DNA of 64,000 nucleotides from Catenuloplanes atrovinosus. Lineage in GTDB: Bacteria > Actinomycetota > Actinomycetes > Mycobacteriales > Micromonosporaceae. The notes below the pieces were generated by a model. It did no database searches. It had not been told where the DNA came from and worked only from the letters and a program-made list of their open reading frames with translations. Numbering within the stretch: position 1 is the stretch's first letter; each line of letters starts with the position of its first letter. Shown here piece after piece: positions 52,021-60,502 of this stretch. The stretch is from positions 8,395,001 through 8,459,000 of the forward strand of contig NZ_JAVDYB010000001.1 of assembly GCF_031458235.1 (NCBI RefSeq), given 5' to 3'. Position numbers and translations under genes: made by a program.

Positions 52021-52899
52021 ATGTCGTTCGCTGGGGGCGGGAGCCCGTACTCGGACCTTGGCCGCCCGCCGCTGAACGAGCGGGCCCTGCGCCGCGCGCT
52101 GCTGACCCCCGGCGCGCTGTGGCAGCGCCTGGAGGTGCGCGCCGAGACCGGCTCGACGAACGCGGACGTGGCCGACGCGGCCCGGGACGGCGCGCCGGAG
52201 GGCGTGATCATCGTGGCCGAGCGGCAGGTCGCCGGGCGCGGGCGGCTCGGCCGTAGCTGGGAGTCGCCGGCCCGGGCCGGGCTGTCGCTGAGCGTGCTGC
52301 TGCGCCCCGGTACGCCGGACGCCGCGCGCGGCTGGGCCGCGGTGCCCACGGCCGCGTACGGCTGGCTGCCGCTGCTGACCGGGGTGGCGCTGTGCGAGAG
52401 CGTGCGCCGGCTGACGGAGCTGGACGCCACGCTGAAGTGGCCGAACGACCTGCTCGTCCCGGTCGGTGACGGCGAGGGCAAGACCGCCGGCATCCTGGCC
52501 GAGGGCGTGTCCGGCGCGGTCGTGATGGGCATCGGGCTGAACGTGAGCCTGCGCGAGCACGAACTGCCCGACCGCCCGACCGGGCCGCCGGCCACGTCGC
52601 TGGTGCTGGCCGGTGCGCCGGACGCGGACCGGGAGCCGCTGCTCAAGGCGTTCCTGCGGAGCTTCGCGGACTGGTACGCGCGGTGGCGTGCGGCCGGCGG
52701 CGACCCGGAGGCGAGCGGGCTGCGCGCGGCGTACCGGGAGCACTGCGGCACGATCGGGCGCCGGGTGCGCGTGCTGCTGCCGGACGGCGCGGACGTGTCC
52801 GGCTACGTGACCGGCGTGGACGACGACGCGCGGCTGCTGCTGCGCACGCCCGAGGGCGACCGTCCGCTCGCCGCCGGCGACGTCGTGCACCTGCGCTGA
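52021..52899 (+). CDS. birA: Biotin--[acetyl-CoA carboxylase] ligase
   Basis: A 292-residue monofunctional biotin protein ligase. Biotin/ATP motifs: TGSTNADVADA, the GRGRLGRSW loop that binds biotinyl-AMP, and KWPNDLLV with the catalytic lysine. The C-terminal SH3-like cap begins near GTIGRRVRVLLPDG. It has no N-terminal HTH, so it does not double as a repressor. Its substrate is the AccA biotinyl domain (31143-32885). Next to accD as in mycobacteria. Confidence 0.9.
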   Translation: MSFAGGGSPYSDLGRPPLNERALRRALLTPGALWQRLEVRAETGSTNADVADAARDGAPEGVIIVAERQVAGRGRLGRSWESPARAGLSLSVLLRPGTPDAARGWAAVPTAAYGWLPLLTGVALCESVRRLTELDATLKWPNDLLVPVGDGEGKTAGILAEGVSGAVVMGIGLNVSLREHELPDRPTGPPATSLVLAGAPDADREPLLKAFLRSFADWYARWRAAGGDPEASGLRAAYREHCGTIGRRVRVLLPDGADVSGYVTGVDDDARLLLRTPEGDRPLAAGDVVHLR

Positions 52900-53027
52900 C
52901 CGCGCGCTCCCCGTCGTACCCGCGAAGCGGTTTTGCGCTGTTCTTCGGATGATCGTGACCCTGCGTCGGAGGTCTGGCACGGACCCGCTAGCGTGCGACC
53001 GACATCAGGTGTGCGAGGAGGATCACC

Positions 53028-53582
53028 GTGGCGTTTCCGGAGGACGTGCTCACCAGCGACGAGCACGTCGTGTTGCACCTTCACCCGCACTGGAAGGCGC
53101 TGATCGGACCGGTGACGGTCACCGTGCTCGCGGTCGCGGCCGCCGGTGCGAGCTTCCTGCTGCCCGAGGGCTGGATGGTGGCGCAGCTGGCGATCGCCGT
53201 GGTGGCGGTCGTGCTGCTCGGGTGGCTGGCGCTGTGGCCGTTCCTGGTCTGGCGCACCACGCACTACGTGTTCACGAACGAGCGGGTGCTGCTGCAGAAG
53301 GGCGTGCTCAACCGGGACCGCCGGGACATCCCGCTCTCCCGGGTGAACGACCACTCGATGACGCAGCGCCTCACCGAGCGGATGCTCGGCTGCGGCACGC
53401 TCACCATCGAGTCGGCCGGTGAGCGCGGCCAGTCGGTGCTGACCGACATCCCGCGCATCGAGCAGGTGCAGACCACGCTGTACGAACTGGTCGAGGCGGA
53501 CCGGGACAAGCACACGCTCGGCGACGACGAACTGCGGGAGGCGCTGAAGGGCGGCGGCCTCACCCAGGAGAAGCCGGCTTAG
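53028..53582 (+). CDS. PH-domain (bPH2) membrane protein
   Basis: A 184-residue protein. Two adjacent hydrophobic segments (about 25-48 and 50-75: LIGPVTVTVLAVAAAGASFL, MVAQLAIAVVAVVLLGWLAL) precede a bPH2/YdbS-like domain with TTHYVFTNERVLLQKGVLNR and RDIPLSRVNDHSM. GAGGAGG at 53015-53021 precedes GTG 53028. Function unknown. It sits downstream of birA as Rv3278c does in M. tuberculosis. Its stop overlaps that of the convergent gene by two bases. Confidence 0.85.
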   Translation: MAFPEDVLTSDEHVVLHLHPHWKALIGPVTVTVLAVAAAGASFLLPEGWMVAQLAIAVVAVVLLGWLALWPFLVWRTTHYVFTNERVLLQKGVLNRDRRDIPLSRVNDHSMTQRLTERMLGCGTLTIESAGERGQSVLTDIPRIEQVQTTLYELVEADRDKHTLGDDELREALKGGGLTQEKPA

Positions 53583-54070
53583 GCGGCCGACCGCTTCAGG
53601 AACCAGCCACGGAACCGGAGGCGGAGCACATCCTCCTCCGGGTATCCGGCCGGGTCGAGGCGGCTCATCGTCCCCTCGAGCGTGACCGTGCCGAGCCCGG
53701 GCCGGGCGCTGGACGGCCGGCGGCCGAGCACCTCCAGCCGCGTGCCGAGCTGGTCGCCGCCGCGGACCGGTGCCAGCCAGCGCAGCTCCTCGATGCCGGG
53801 CGAGGCGTCGGCGGCGGCGCGCTGGAGCACGTGCTCCACGTACGCGCGCATGAACAGCGCGGCCGTGAACCAGCCGCTCGCGATGAGCCCACGGTACGGG
53901 CTGCGCGCGGCCAGGTCGCCGTCCACGTGGTACCACTGCGGGTCGAACCGCTCCGCGAACGTGATCATCTCGACCTCGTCGACGGCCGTCACCCCGAGGT
54001 CGAACACGAGCCCCGGGGTGAGGTCCTCGAAGAACACGTCCGCCGGCTCACCCGTGCCGGACAGGATCAC
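53579..54070 (-). CDS. MaoC-like (hot-dog fold) dehydratase
   Basis: A 163-residue hot-dog-fold protein: FFEDLTPGLVFDLG, FAERFDPQWYHVDGDLAARSPY (D-P-x-x-x-H hydratase motif, Asp and His catalytic), and GLIASGWFTAALFMRAY. R-hydratases of this fold act on enoyl-CoA or similar thioesters. Start GTG 54070. It follows the first gtrA gene by eight bases, so is probably co-transcribed with it. Confidence 0.84.
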   Translation of the reverse strand: MILSGTGEPADVFFEDLTPGLVFDLGVTAVDEVEMITFAERFDPQWYHVDGDLAARSPYRGLIASGWFTAALFMRAYVEHVLQRAAADASPGIEELRWLAPVRGGDQLGTRLEVLGRRPSSARPGLGTVTLEGTMSRLDPAGYPEEDVLRLRFRGWFLKRSAA

Positions 54071-54078
54071 CGTGCCGG

Positions 54079-54726
54079 TCAGGACGTCGGGTTCGGGATG
54101 ACGGCGTTGCTATCCGCGGTCCGCTGCTGAGGGGCGACCGCGGTCACGCCATTTGGGCGTGGCTCGGCGTCCTTGCCCGTACCGTCCCGGTCGTGGTGGG
54201 TCGAGTGCTCGGCCAGCTCCGCGGTGAGGTCCAGGTCGGCCATCGCGTGCGGGTCGATGTGGTCGATGTGCAGGTGGTCGACCTGGCCGGCCGGCACCTT
54301 GCGGAACACGAACGTCCGGTACGACCAGAAGCGGAACAGCGTGCCCAGCACCTGACCGCCGAACTTGGCGATGTTCAGCGCGACCAGGGTCTCGACGCCG
54401 AGCCCGTACTTGAACGCGGCCAGCACGCCGGACTCGATGCCGAGCGCGACGGCGTTGAAGAAGAAGAAGAGCAGGTACTCGCGGTGCAAGCCCTCCTTCG
54501 GCCGGTCCCGGTAGGTCCAGTGCCTGTTCATCAGGTACGACGTCAGGGTCGCGATGCCGGTCGCGATGACGTTCGCCTTCAACTGCCCGCCCTGCATCAC
54601 GGTCAGGATCAGGATGTTGAAGATGGCGAAGTTGATTCCGAAGTTGACCCCACCGACGATGCCGAACTTGGCCGCCTCGCGGATCAGCTTCTGCCACCGT
54701 TCCGGCAGCAGACGGAGAAGACGCAT
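54079..54726 (-). CDS. GtrA-family membrane protein
   Basis: A 215-residue protein with four helices of the GtrA/DPMS fold: AAKFGIVGGVNFGINFAIFN, LKANVIATGIATLTSYLMNR, HREYLLFFFFNAVALGIESG and a fourth near 140, then FRFWSYRTFVFRKV. A His/Asp-rich soluble tail of about 55 residues follows (HLHIDHIDPHAMADLD). GtrA proteins help move polyprenyl-linked sugars or otherwise serve surface glycan synthesis. ATG 54726 is six bases from TAAGGT (minus strand). Confidence 0.84.
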   Translation of the reverse strand: MRLLRLLPERWQKLIREAAKFGIVGGVNFGINFAIFNILILTVMQGGQLKANVIATGIATLTSYLMNRHWTYRDRPKEGLHREYLLFFFFNAVALGIESGVLAAFKYGLGVETLVALNIAKFGGQVLGTLFRFWSYRTFVFRKVPAGQVDHLHIDHIDPHAMADLDLTAELAEHSTHHDRDGTGKDAEPRPNGVTAVAPQQRTADSNAVIPNPTS

Positions 54727-54732
54727 TCGGCC

Positions 54733-54738
54733 ACCTTA
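54733..54738 (-). promoter_or_regulatory. -10 element (TAAGGT), leaderless gtrA mRNA
   Basis: Minus-strand TAAGGT, six bases before ATG 54726. Confidence 0.5.
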
Positions 54739-54796
54739 CGACAGGTTGTCGGTAGTGAGCGGGGGACGGGGCGGTAGCAAATCGATTGCGGTGTTC

Positions 54797-55276
54797 TTAG
54801 TCACGTTCCGTACTTTCCGCAGGTACAGGCGGTGGCGCGCTGGCTACGAAAACGAACGTCCGGTACGACCAGAACCGGACGAGCGTGCCGAGCGCGGTGC
54901 CCAGGAACTGGGCGGAGAGGTAGTCCGCGACCTCCGTCCGGAAAACCGGCCAGACGGACCCGAGCCCGTAGTGGGTGAACGCCAGTGTGCCGAGCGCCAC
55001 ACCAATTCCGACCAGGTTGAAGAAGAAGTAGAGACCGTACTCGCGGGCGAGACCGGACCGCTCCCGGTGCCGCCAGGTCCAGAACCGGTTGCCGAAGAAC
55101 GCCAGCGTGGCGGCGATCGACGCGGCGATCGCCTTCGACGTGAGCGTCTCGATGCCGAGCCCCTGCAGGCACAGCGCGTAGATCGCGAAGTCGACCACGA
55201 ACGCGATGCCGCCCACCACGCCGAACTTGCCGATCTCCTGGACGAGGTGGCCGAACCGGGCCCAGAGCGTACGCAT
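54797..55276 (-). CDS. GtrA-family membrane protein (second copy)
   Basis: A 159-residue four-helix protein parallel to the neighbour at 54079: EIGKFGVVGGIAFVVDFAIY, SKAIAASIAATLAFFGNRFW, REYGLYFFFNLVGIGVALGT, then VRFWSYRTFVFV. It lacks the His-rich tail. The tandem pair looks like an old duplication, as the two share W-S-Y-R-T-F-V-F and helix spacing but differ widely elsewhere. It has its own -10 (TACGCT) six bases upstream. Confidence 0.85.
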   Translation of the reverse strand: MRTLWARFGHLVQEIGKFGVVGGIAFVVDFAIYALCLQGLGIETLTSKAIAASIAATLAFFGNRFWTWRHRERSGLAREYGLYFFFNLVGIGVALGTLAFTHYGLGSVWPVFRTEVADYLSAQFLGTALGTLVRFWSYRTFVFVASAPPPVPAESTERD

Positions 55277-55282
55277 CCGGCC

Positions 55283-55288
55283 AGCGTA
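55283..55288 (-). promoter_or_regulatory. -10 element (TACGCT), leaderless second gtrA mRNA
   Basis: Minus-strand TACGCT, six bases before ATG 55276, in the 13-base gap after the sigma-factor gene. Confidence 0.5.
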
Positions 55289-55289
55289 C

Positions 55290-56117
55290 TCAGGTGCGCG
55301 CGTGTCTCATCCGCACGCGGCACCGGCCGCCGTTGACCTCGCTCAGCTCGCCCACCCGCAGCGCGCACTGGCGGCAGCGGGCCAGGTGGTGGCCCACCTT
55401 GGTGCGCTCCCGCGCGGAGAGCCGCGCCCGCAGGTAGCCGCCGAGCCGGTCGCTGGTCCACCGGCAGTCCGCGGACGCCACGCCGGCCAGGTGCTCGCGC
55501 AGGTAGCCCTGGCGCAGCCCCTCCCGCGCGCGGTGCGCCAGGACCGCGGCCGCGTTCGGCGTGAGCCCGAGCAGCGGTGCGACCTGGCTCGGCGTGGCGC
55601 CCTCCACCTCGGTCCGCCACAGCACCTCCCGCCAGCGGGCCGGCAGCTTGCGGAACGCGCGCGCCGCGTAGGCCTGCTCCAGCGCGGCGAGCGTGGGATC
55701 GGGGAAGGGCTCGCTCACGTCGTACCGCGTCAGGTCGTCGGTGAACTGGAGCCGCCGGTCCCGGCGTGCCCGGTGGTAGCAGACGTGTCGCAGCGTGGTG
55801 CTCAGGTAGGCGCGGAAGGCCAGCTGCGGGCCCTGGCCCGCGCGCAGCTTCGCCAGCACCTTGGCGAACGTCTCCGCGACCAGGTCCTCGACGTCGGCCG
55901 GGTCGCGGACCAGGGTGCGGGCCAGCGCGCGGGCCGCGTCCGAGTGACGCTCCCAGAGCGTGCCGTAGGCGGAGCGGTCGCCGGCGCGGACCGCGTCGAG
56001 GAGCGCCGCGTCCTCGACCGCGGAGTCCAGCGACTCCAGCCCCAGCGAAGGGTCCGCGGGGACGCCCGCGGGCTTCGCGGGTTTCCCGGATGAGACGGAA
56101 GAGTGATCAGTGCCCAT
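55290..56117 (-). CDS. ECF sigma factor with C-terminal zinc-finger segment
   Basis: A 275-residue sigma-70-family protein. Region 2 is about 45-115 (YGTLWERHSDAARALARTLV, DVEDLVAETFAKVLAKL), and region 4 about 150-205 (FRKLPARWREVLWRTEVEGA, then VAPLLGLTPNAAAVLAHRAR). Unlike most ECFs it continues for about 65 residues with HHLARCRQCALRVGEL, a His-x3-Cys-x2-Cys group like the anti-sigma ZAS/zf-HC2 domain. It could therefore be self-controlled by redox or zinc. GAGG lies before ATG 56117. No separate anti-sigma gene adjoins it. Confidence 0.83.
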   Translation of the reverse strand: MGTDHSSVSSGKPAKPAGVPADPSLGLESLDSAVEDAALLDAVRAGDRSAYGTLWERHSDAARALARTLVRDPADVEDLVAETFAKVLAKLRAGQGPQLAFRAYLSTTLRHVCYHRARRDRRLQFTDDLTRYDVSEPFPDPTLAALEQAYAARAFRKLPARWREVLWRTEVEGATPSQVAPLLGLTPNAAAVLAHRAREGLRQGYLREHLAGVASADCRWTSDRLGGYLRARLSARERTKVGHHLARCRQCALRVGELSEVNGGRCRVRMRHART

Positions 56118-56442
56118 TGCTTGCCTCCTGAAGACGGGGTTGGGGAGGTACGCCTGGGATGTCGGATGACTCCGAGCTTATGGCAAAAAGTCCGGATTGT
56201 GCAGACCCGGTCCCTCCCCGGAAGTTCTTGCGCAGACCTGCGTGCCCGGCCGTGAAAAACACCGCGAAAGTGCAGCAGGACCGCAATCTGTGCACTTGTT
56301 CACCGAACGGCCACGCTGACCTGAAACGTCATTCGCCTTACGCTGTGGAGAACTCCCGTGACGGCCCCAGGCGTGAGCGTGTCGTGCTTACGCCCGGTCT
56401 CCGTACACGCGAACGGTCAGCGTCGACCTAAGGAGATCCGCC
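56118..56442. promoter_or_regulatory. Divergent control region between sigma-factor and pckG genes
   Basis: No gene is visible in these 325 bases. The stretch is less GC-rich than the genes. TACGCT at 56339-56344 and a second TTACGC near 56389 are candidate -10 elements for pckG; TGAAAC at 56321-56326 could be an ECF-type -35. The choice cannot be settled by eye. Confidence 0.45.
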
Positions 56443-58230
56443 ATGTCAGCCCCCGCCACAGGCCACCGAGATCTGCTCACCTGGGTCCAGCAGGTCGCCG
56501 ACCTGACGATGCCGGACCGCATCGTCTGGTGCGACGGATCCGACGACGAGTACCGCCGGCTCACCGACGAGCTGGTCGAGACCGGCACGCTGGTCCGGCT
56601 CGATCCCGGGCGCCGGCCCGCGTCCTTCTGGGCGCGCACCGACCCGTCGGACGTCGCCCGGGTCGAGGAGCGCACGTTCATCTGCTCGCCCGACGAGGCC
56701 GACGCCGGCCCCACCAACAACTGGGTGGCGCCGGACGAGATGAAACGGACGATGACCGCGCTGTACCGCGGCGCCATGCGTGGTCGTGCCATGTACGTGA
56801 TTCCTTTTTGTATGGGTCCCTTGGACGCCGAGGATCCCAAATTCGGAGTCGAAATCACGGACAGCGCGTACGTCGTGGCCTCCATGCGCATCATGACGCG
56901 CATGGGCACGGCGGTGCTGGAGGCGATGGGGACGGACGCGGAGTACGTCCGGGCGCTGCACTCGGTGGGCGCGCCGATCGAGCCCGGCGACGCGGACGTG
57001 CCGTGGCCGTGCAGCCGGACCAAGTACATCTCGCACTTCCCCCAGACGCGGGAGATCTGGTCGTACGGCTCCGGCTACGGCGGCAACTCGCTGCTCGGCA
57101 AGAAATGCTACGCGCTGCGGATCGCCAGCGTGCTGGCCCGCGACGAGGGCTGGCTGGCCGAGCACATGCTGATCATCAAGGTGACCTCGCCGGACGGTCG
57201 GGTGCGTCACATCGCGGGCGCGTTCCCGTCCGCCTGCGGCAAGACCAACCTGGCCATGCTCGACCCCGCGCTGCCCGGCTGGAAGGTCGAGACGATCGGC
57301 GACGACATCGCCTGGATGCGATTCGGGCCCGACGGCCGCCTGTACGCGGTCAACCCGGAGTCCGGGCTGTTCGGCGTCGCGCCCGGCACCGGCTGGACCA
57401 CGAACGCGAACGCCATGCGCACGCTCGCCCGCGGCAACGCGATCTTCACGAACGTGGCGCGCACGGACGACGGCGACGTCTGGTGGGAGGGGATGGGCGA
57501 CCCGCCCGCGCACCTCACCTCGTGGACGGGCGCCTCCTGGACGCCCGGCTCGGACGAGCCGTCGTCGCACCCGAACAGCCGGTTCTGCGTACCGATCGGG
57601 CAGTGCCCCACGCTGGCGCCGGAGTACCACGACCCGCGCGGCGTGCCGATCGACGCGATCCTGTTCGGCGGCCGGCGCAAGACCACGGTGCCGCTGGTCG
57701 CGGAGGCGCGGGACTGGAACCACGGCGTCTACCTCGGCGCCACGCTCTCCTCGGAGACCACCGCGGCCGCGGCCGGCGAGGTCGGCGTGGTGCGCCGCGA
57801 CCCGATGGCGATGCTGCCGTTCATCGGCTACCACGCCGGTGACTACGTCAGCCACTGGATCTCGCTGGGCAAGTCGGCCCCGGCCGCGGCACTGCCGAAG
57901 ATCTTCTACGTCAACTGGTTCCGGCGGGACGAGGACGGCGGCTTCCTCTGGCCCGGGTTCGGCGAGAACATCCGCGTGCTCAAGTGGATCACCGAGCGGC
58001 TGGACGGCCGTGGCGCCGCCGTCGACACCCCGATCGGCCTGGTCCCGCCGCCGTCCGCGATCGACGTCTCCGGCCTGCCGGCCACGGACCTGGAGGCGGC
58101 GCTGCGCGTCGATCCCGAGGAGTGGCGCGCGGAGCTTCCGCTGATCACGGAGTGGTTCGAGCGGTTCGGCACCAAGCTGCCGGCCGTGCTGTGGGCCGAA
58201 CTGGACGCGCTCAAGGCCCGTCTCGGCTGA
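56443..58230 (+). CDS. pckG: GTP-dependent phosphoenolpyruvate carboxykinase
   Basis: A 595-residue GTP-type PEPCK. The P-loop with reactive cysteine is [13 protein letters not shown], the metal/oxaloacetate region is [20 protein letters not shown], and [22 protein letters not shown] and the guanine-binding [25 protein letters not shown] (first 20 diagnostic) follow. It decarboxylates oxaloacetate to PEP for gluconeogenesis. AAGGAGA at 56430-56436 precedes ATG 56443. Length and motifs are normal. Confidence 0.95.
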   Translation: MSAPATGHRDLLTWVQQVADLTMPDRIVWCDGSDDEYRRLTDELVETGTLVRLDPGRRPASFWARTDPSDVARVEERTFICSPDEADAGPTNNWVAPDEMKRTMTALYRGAMRGRAMYVIPFCMGPLDAEDPKFGVEITDSAYVVASMRIMTRMGTAVLEAMGTDAEYVRALHSVGAPIEPGDADVPWPCSRTKYISHFPQTREIWSYGSGYGGNSLLGKKCYALRIASVLARDEGWLAEHMLIIKVTSPDGRVRHIAGAFPSACGKTNLAMLDPALPGWKVETIGDDIAWMRFGPDGRLYAVNPESGLFGVAPGTGWTTNANAMRTLARGNAIFTNVARTDDGDVWWEGMGDPPAHLTSWTGASWTPGSDEPSSHPNSRFCVPIGQCPTLAPEYHDPRGVPIDAILFGGRRKTTVPLVAEARDWNHGVYLGATLSSETTAAAAGEVGVVRRDPMAMLPFIGYHAGDYVSHWISLGKSAPAAALPKIFYVNWFRRDEDGGFLWPGFGENIRVLKWITERLDGRGAAVDTPIGLVPPPSAIDVSGLPATDLEAALRVDPEEWRAELPLITEWFERFGTKLPAVLWAELDALKARLG

Positions 58231-58245
58231 TCCGCCGCCCGCGGC

Positions 58246-58269
58246 GGACGGCCGGGTGGCCGGCCGTCC
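58246..58269 (+). terminator. Hairpin terminator of pckG
   Basis: GGACGGCCG pairs with CGGCCGTCC over a GGTGGC loop, 16 bases past the stop. Confidence 0.8.
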
Positions 58270-58366
58270 CCCGCGTGGCCGGATTGTGACGTTTTCCTGA
58301 GCGCCCAGATCCGGATGAAGGGCGCTTTTGCGGTGTAATCGCCCTGGCGTGTCTTGCCACGATGGC

Positions 58367-58372
58367 TAGGCT
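58367..58372 (+). promoter_or_regulatory. -10 element (TAGGCT), leaderless prenyltransferase mRNA
   Basis: TAGGCT, eight bases before ATG 58381. Confidence 0.5.
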
Positions 58373-58380
58373 GCGTGGTG

Positions 58381-59151
58381 ATGAATCTGCGGAACCTCGC
58401 CTACGGCCTCTACGAACGGCGCCTGACCAGGAAACTGGTCGGCAAGCCGGTGCCCCGGCACGTGGGCGTCATGTGCGACGGCAACCGCCGGTGGGCCAAG
58501 GAAATGGGCTTCATCGACCCCAACGACGGCCACCGCGTCGGTGCCGAGCGGATCAAGCATCTGCTCGACTGGTGCGACCAGGCCGGCATCGAGCACGTCA
58601 CGCTCTACCTGCTGGCCACGGACAACCTGCGGCGGCCCGCCAAGGAGCTGGACCCGCTGCTCAAAATCATCGAGGTTCTCGGCACCGAGCTGGCCGAGGA
58701 GGGCAACCCGTGGCGCCTGCGCATGGTCGGCGCCATGGACGTGTTGCCGGTGGAGACCGCCACCGCGCTCAAGGCCGCCGAGGAGAAGACGCGCACCCGC
58801 TCCGGCGGCGTCGAGGTCAACTTCGCGGTCGGTTACGGTGGCCGCCGTGAGATCGCCGACGCGGTCCGCTCCCTGCTCTCCGAGCACGCCCGCGCCGGCG
58901 GCACGATCGAGGAACTGGTCGAGGTCCTCGACGTCGACCACATCGCCGAACACCTCTACACCCGAGGCCAGCCCGACCCCGACCTGATCATCCGGACCAG
59001 CGGCGAGCAGCGCCTCTCCGGCTTCCTTCTCTGGCAGTCCGCCCAGTCCGAGTTCTACTTCTGCGACGCCAACTGGCCCGACTTCCGCCGCACCGACTTC
59101 CTCCGCGCCCTCCGCGCCTACGGCGACCGCCAGCGCCGCTTCGGCGCGTAG
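58381..59151 (+). CDS. uppS: Cis-prenyltransferase (short-chain Z-isoprenyl diphosphate synthase / UppS family)
   Basis: A 256-residue UPP-synthase-family enzyme. The catalytic Asp is in VGVMCDGNRRWAKEMG (about 31), followed by NDGHRVGAERIKHLLDWC, LYLLATDNLRRP, and the C-terminal LIIRTSGEQRLSGFLLWQS and SEFYFCDANWPDF. Among mycobacterial homologues it is closer in type to Rv1086 (short-chain Z-FPP synthase) than to the long-chain enzyme, judging by Y-G-L-Y-E-R-R-L near the start; that is a recollection. It supplies lipid carrier precursors for the cell wall. Confidence 0.88.
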   Translation: MNLRNLAYGLYERRLTRKLVGKPVPRHVGVMCDGNRRWAKEMGFIDPNDGHRVGAERIKHLLDWCDQAGIEHVTLYLLATDNLRRPAKELDPLLKIIEVLGTELAEEGNPWRLRMVGAMDVLPVETATALKAAEEKTRTRSGGVEVNFAVGYGGRREIADAVRSLLSEHARAGGTIEELVEVLDVDHIAEHLYTRGQPDPDLIIRTSGEQRLSGFLLWQSAQSEFYFCDANWPDFRRTDFLRALRAYGDRQRRFGA

Positions 59152-59272
59152 CCCCGACGCGGCACCGGGGCCGCCGGCCGCTCCTGTGCGAGACCGCCGC
59201 CGTCCGGCGGGCGGCTTCCGCACAGGCGGGACCGCGGCTTCCGGCAGGCAGCGACCTTCTGGCGGCGGCACT

Positions 59273-59346
59273 GAGTGCCTGATCAATCGCTATTGAGCGC
59301 CCGATCAATCGCTATTGAGCGCCCGATCAGGCACTCCTGAGCGCCC
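59273..59346. repeat. 22-bp tandem repeats bounded by a 12-bp inverted repeat
   Basis: Three units (59281-59302, 59303-59324, 59325-59346) each start GATCA and end GAGCGCCC; the first two are identical. GAGTGCCTGATC (59273-59284) and GATCAGGCACTC (59325-59336) form perfect outer arms. The structure lies between convergent uppS and otsB and may act as a terminator. Confidence 0.85.
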
Positions 59347-59360
59347 ACTCATCCGCACGG

Positions 59361-60170
59361 TCAGGCGTTGGCCTTGAGGATGCGGACGGCGTCGGCGAGG
59401 AAGGCGCCCACCGCGACCGGCGACTCGATCGTGAAGTCGGCCGCGTCGGAGACCTCCTGGCCGGTCTCGTCCGAGCTGGCCACCGCCACGCAGACCCCCA
59501 GGAAACCGGGCTCCACGGCGGTGCGGGCGCGGAGCGCGTCGAAGGCCTTGATGTCCGACACGTCGTCCCCGAAGTACCACGCGCAGCCGACGGACAGCAC
59601 CGCCTCGCTGATCACGAAGCCCTTGTCCCGGTCGACCGGCGGCTTCAGCTCGATGACCTTGCGGCCGAGCTGCACCTTGAGGCCGCGCCGCTCCGCCTCG
59701 GCGTGCGCCCACGCCTCGATCTCGGCGGCGTGTTCCGGGGTCTTGCGCCAGTGCAGCGCCACGGACAGGCGCTTGAACTCCACATATGCCTTCTCGCCGA
59801 GGGCGGACGACGCGGCGGCGGCGACCTCCTCGACGACCGGCACCCAGGGGAGCGCGGCCGGCTCGGTGACGGTCTCGCCCTTGCCGTGGCTGCGCTCCAG
59901 GCCGTACAGCCCGAAGAGGTCGACCTCGGAGAGGGTGCCGAACCGGTCGCGCAGGAAGTCGACCGGGCGGGCGGAGACGATGGCGACGCGGCGGACGAGG
60001 CGGGAGAGTGCGTCGAGCGCCTCGAGCACCTCGGGCACCGGCTGGGACGCGCCGGGGTCGTCGGTGATCGGCGACAGGACGCCGTCGAAGTCGAAGAAGA
60101 GGGCGCAGTCAGCCGCACGGTTCGCGGTGGCCTGCCACGCCTCGGTGGGGGTTATCCGGTTCGACGACAC
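59361..60170 (-). CDS. otsB: Trehalose-6-phosphate phosphatase
   Basis: A 269-residue HAD-superfamily phosphatase. Motif I DFDGVLSPI holds the nucleophile and acid Asp, motif II is VAIVSARP, the cap carries GLERSHG, and motif IV is WYFGDDVSDIKAF. It dephosphorylates trehalose 6-phosphate. GTG 60170 lies seven bases after minus-strand TACGCT and removes a long unlikely extension. No otsA is nearby. Confidence 0.88.
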   Translation of the reverse strand: MSSNRITPTEAWQATANRAADCALFFDFDGVLSPITDDPGASQPVPEVLEALDALSRLVRRVAIVSARPVDFLRDRFGTLSEVDLFGLYGLERSHGKGETVTEPAALPWVPVVEEVAAAASSALGEKAYVEFKRLSVALHWRKTPEHAAEIEAWAHAEAERRGLKVQLGRKVIELKPPVDRDKGFVISEAVLSVGCAWYFGDDVSDIKAFDALRARTAVEPGFLGVCVAVASSDETGQEVSDAADFTIESPVAVGAFLADAVRILKANA

Positions 60171-60502
60171 GCCGGTCAGCGTACCCGCATGCGAGCACCC
60201 CGACCGAGTGAACGGCCGCTCATTCACTGCGTCGAAAATCAGTCTTGACAGTACGTGAATGCCTTCACTCATCGCTGGCCAGCACCTACGGGGCGGCAAA
60301 ACGTAACCTTGCGCATCTGGTCGTAGTCGCAATGTGCAGTTAGCGTCTTACTCACGGCACGGGGTTTTCCCGAGCCGTCCGGCCGGCCCGGACCTGCGAC
60401 GGAGTGCGCCACGGGGCCCGCATCCGACCCCGTGACGAAAGGGCCACCGGAGGAGGCGGATTGCGGGCGGGGTTCGGGTGCACGCCCGTTCGGAGCAGGC
60501 CT
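60171..60502. promoter_or_regulatory. Divergent region between otsB and phoH
   Basis: No gene seen in these 332 bases. The otsB -10 (TACGCT, minus strand) is at 60178-60183. For phoH, TAGCGT at 60341-60346 is a possible -10. GGAGGAGG at 60449-60456 would serve an upstream TTG start at 60461. Confidence 0.5.
60178..60183 (-). promoter_or_regulatory. -10 element (TACGCT), leaderless otsB mRNA
   Basis: Minus-strand TACGCT, seven bases before GTG 60170. Confidence 0.5.
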
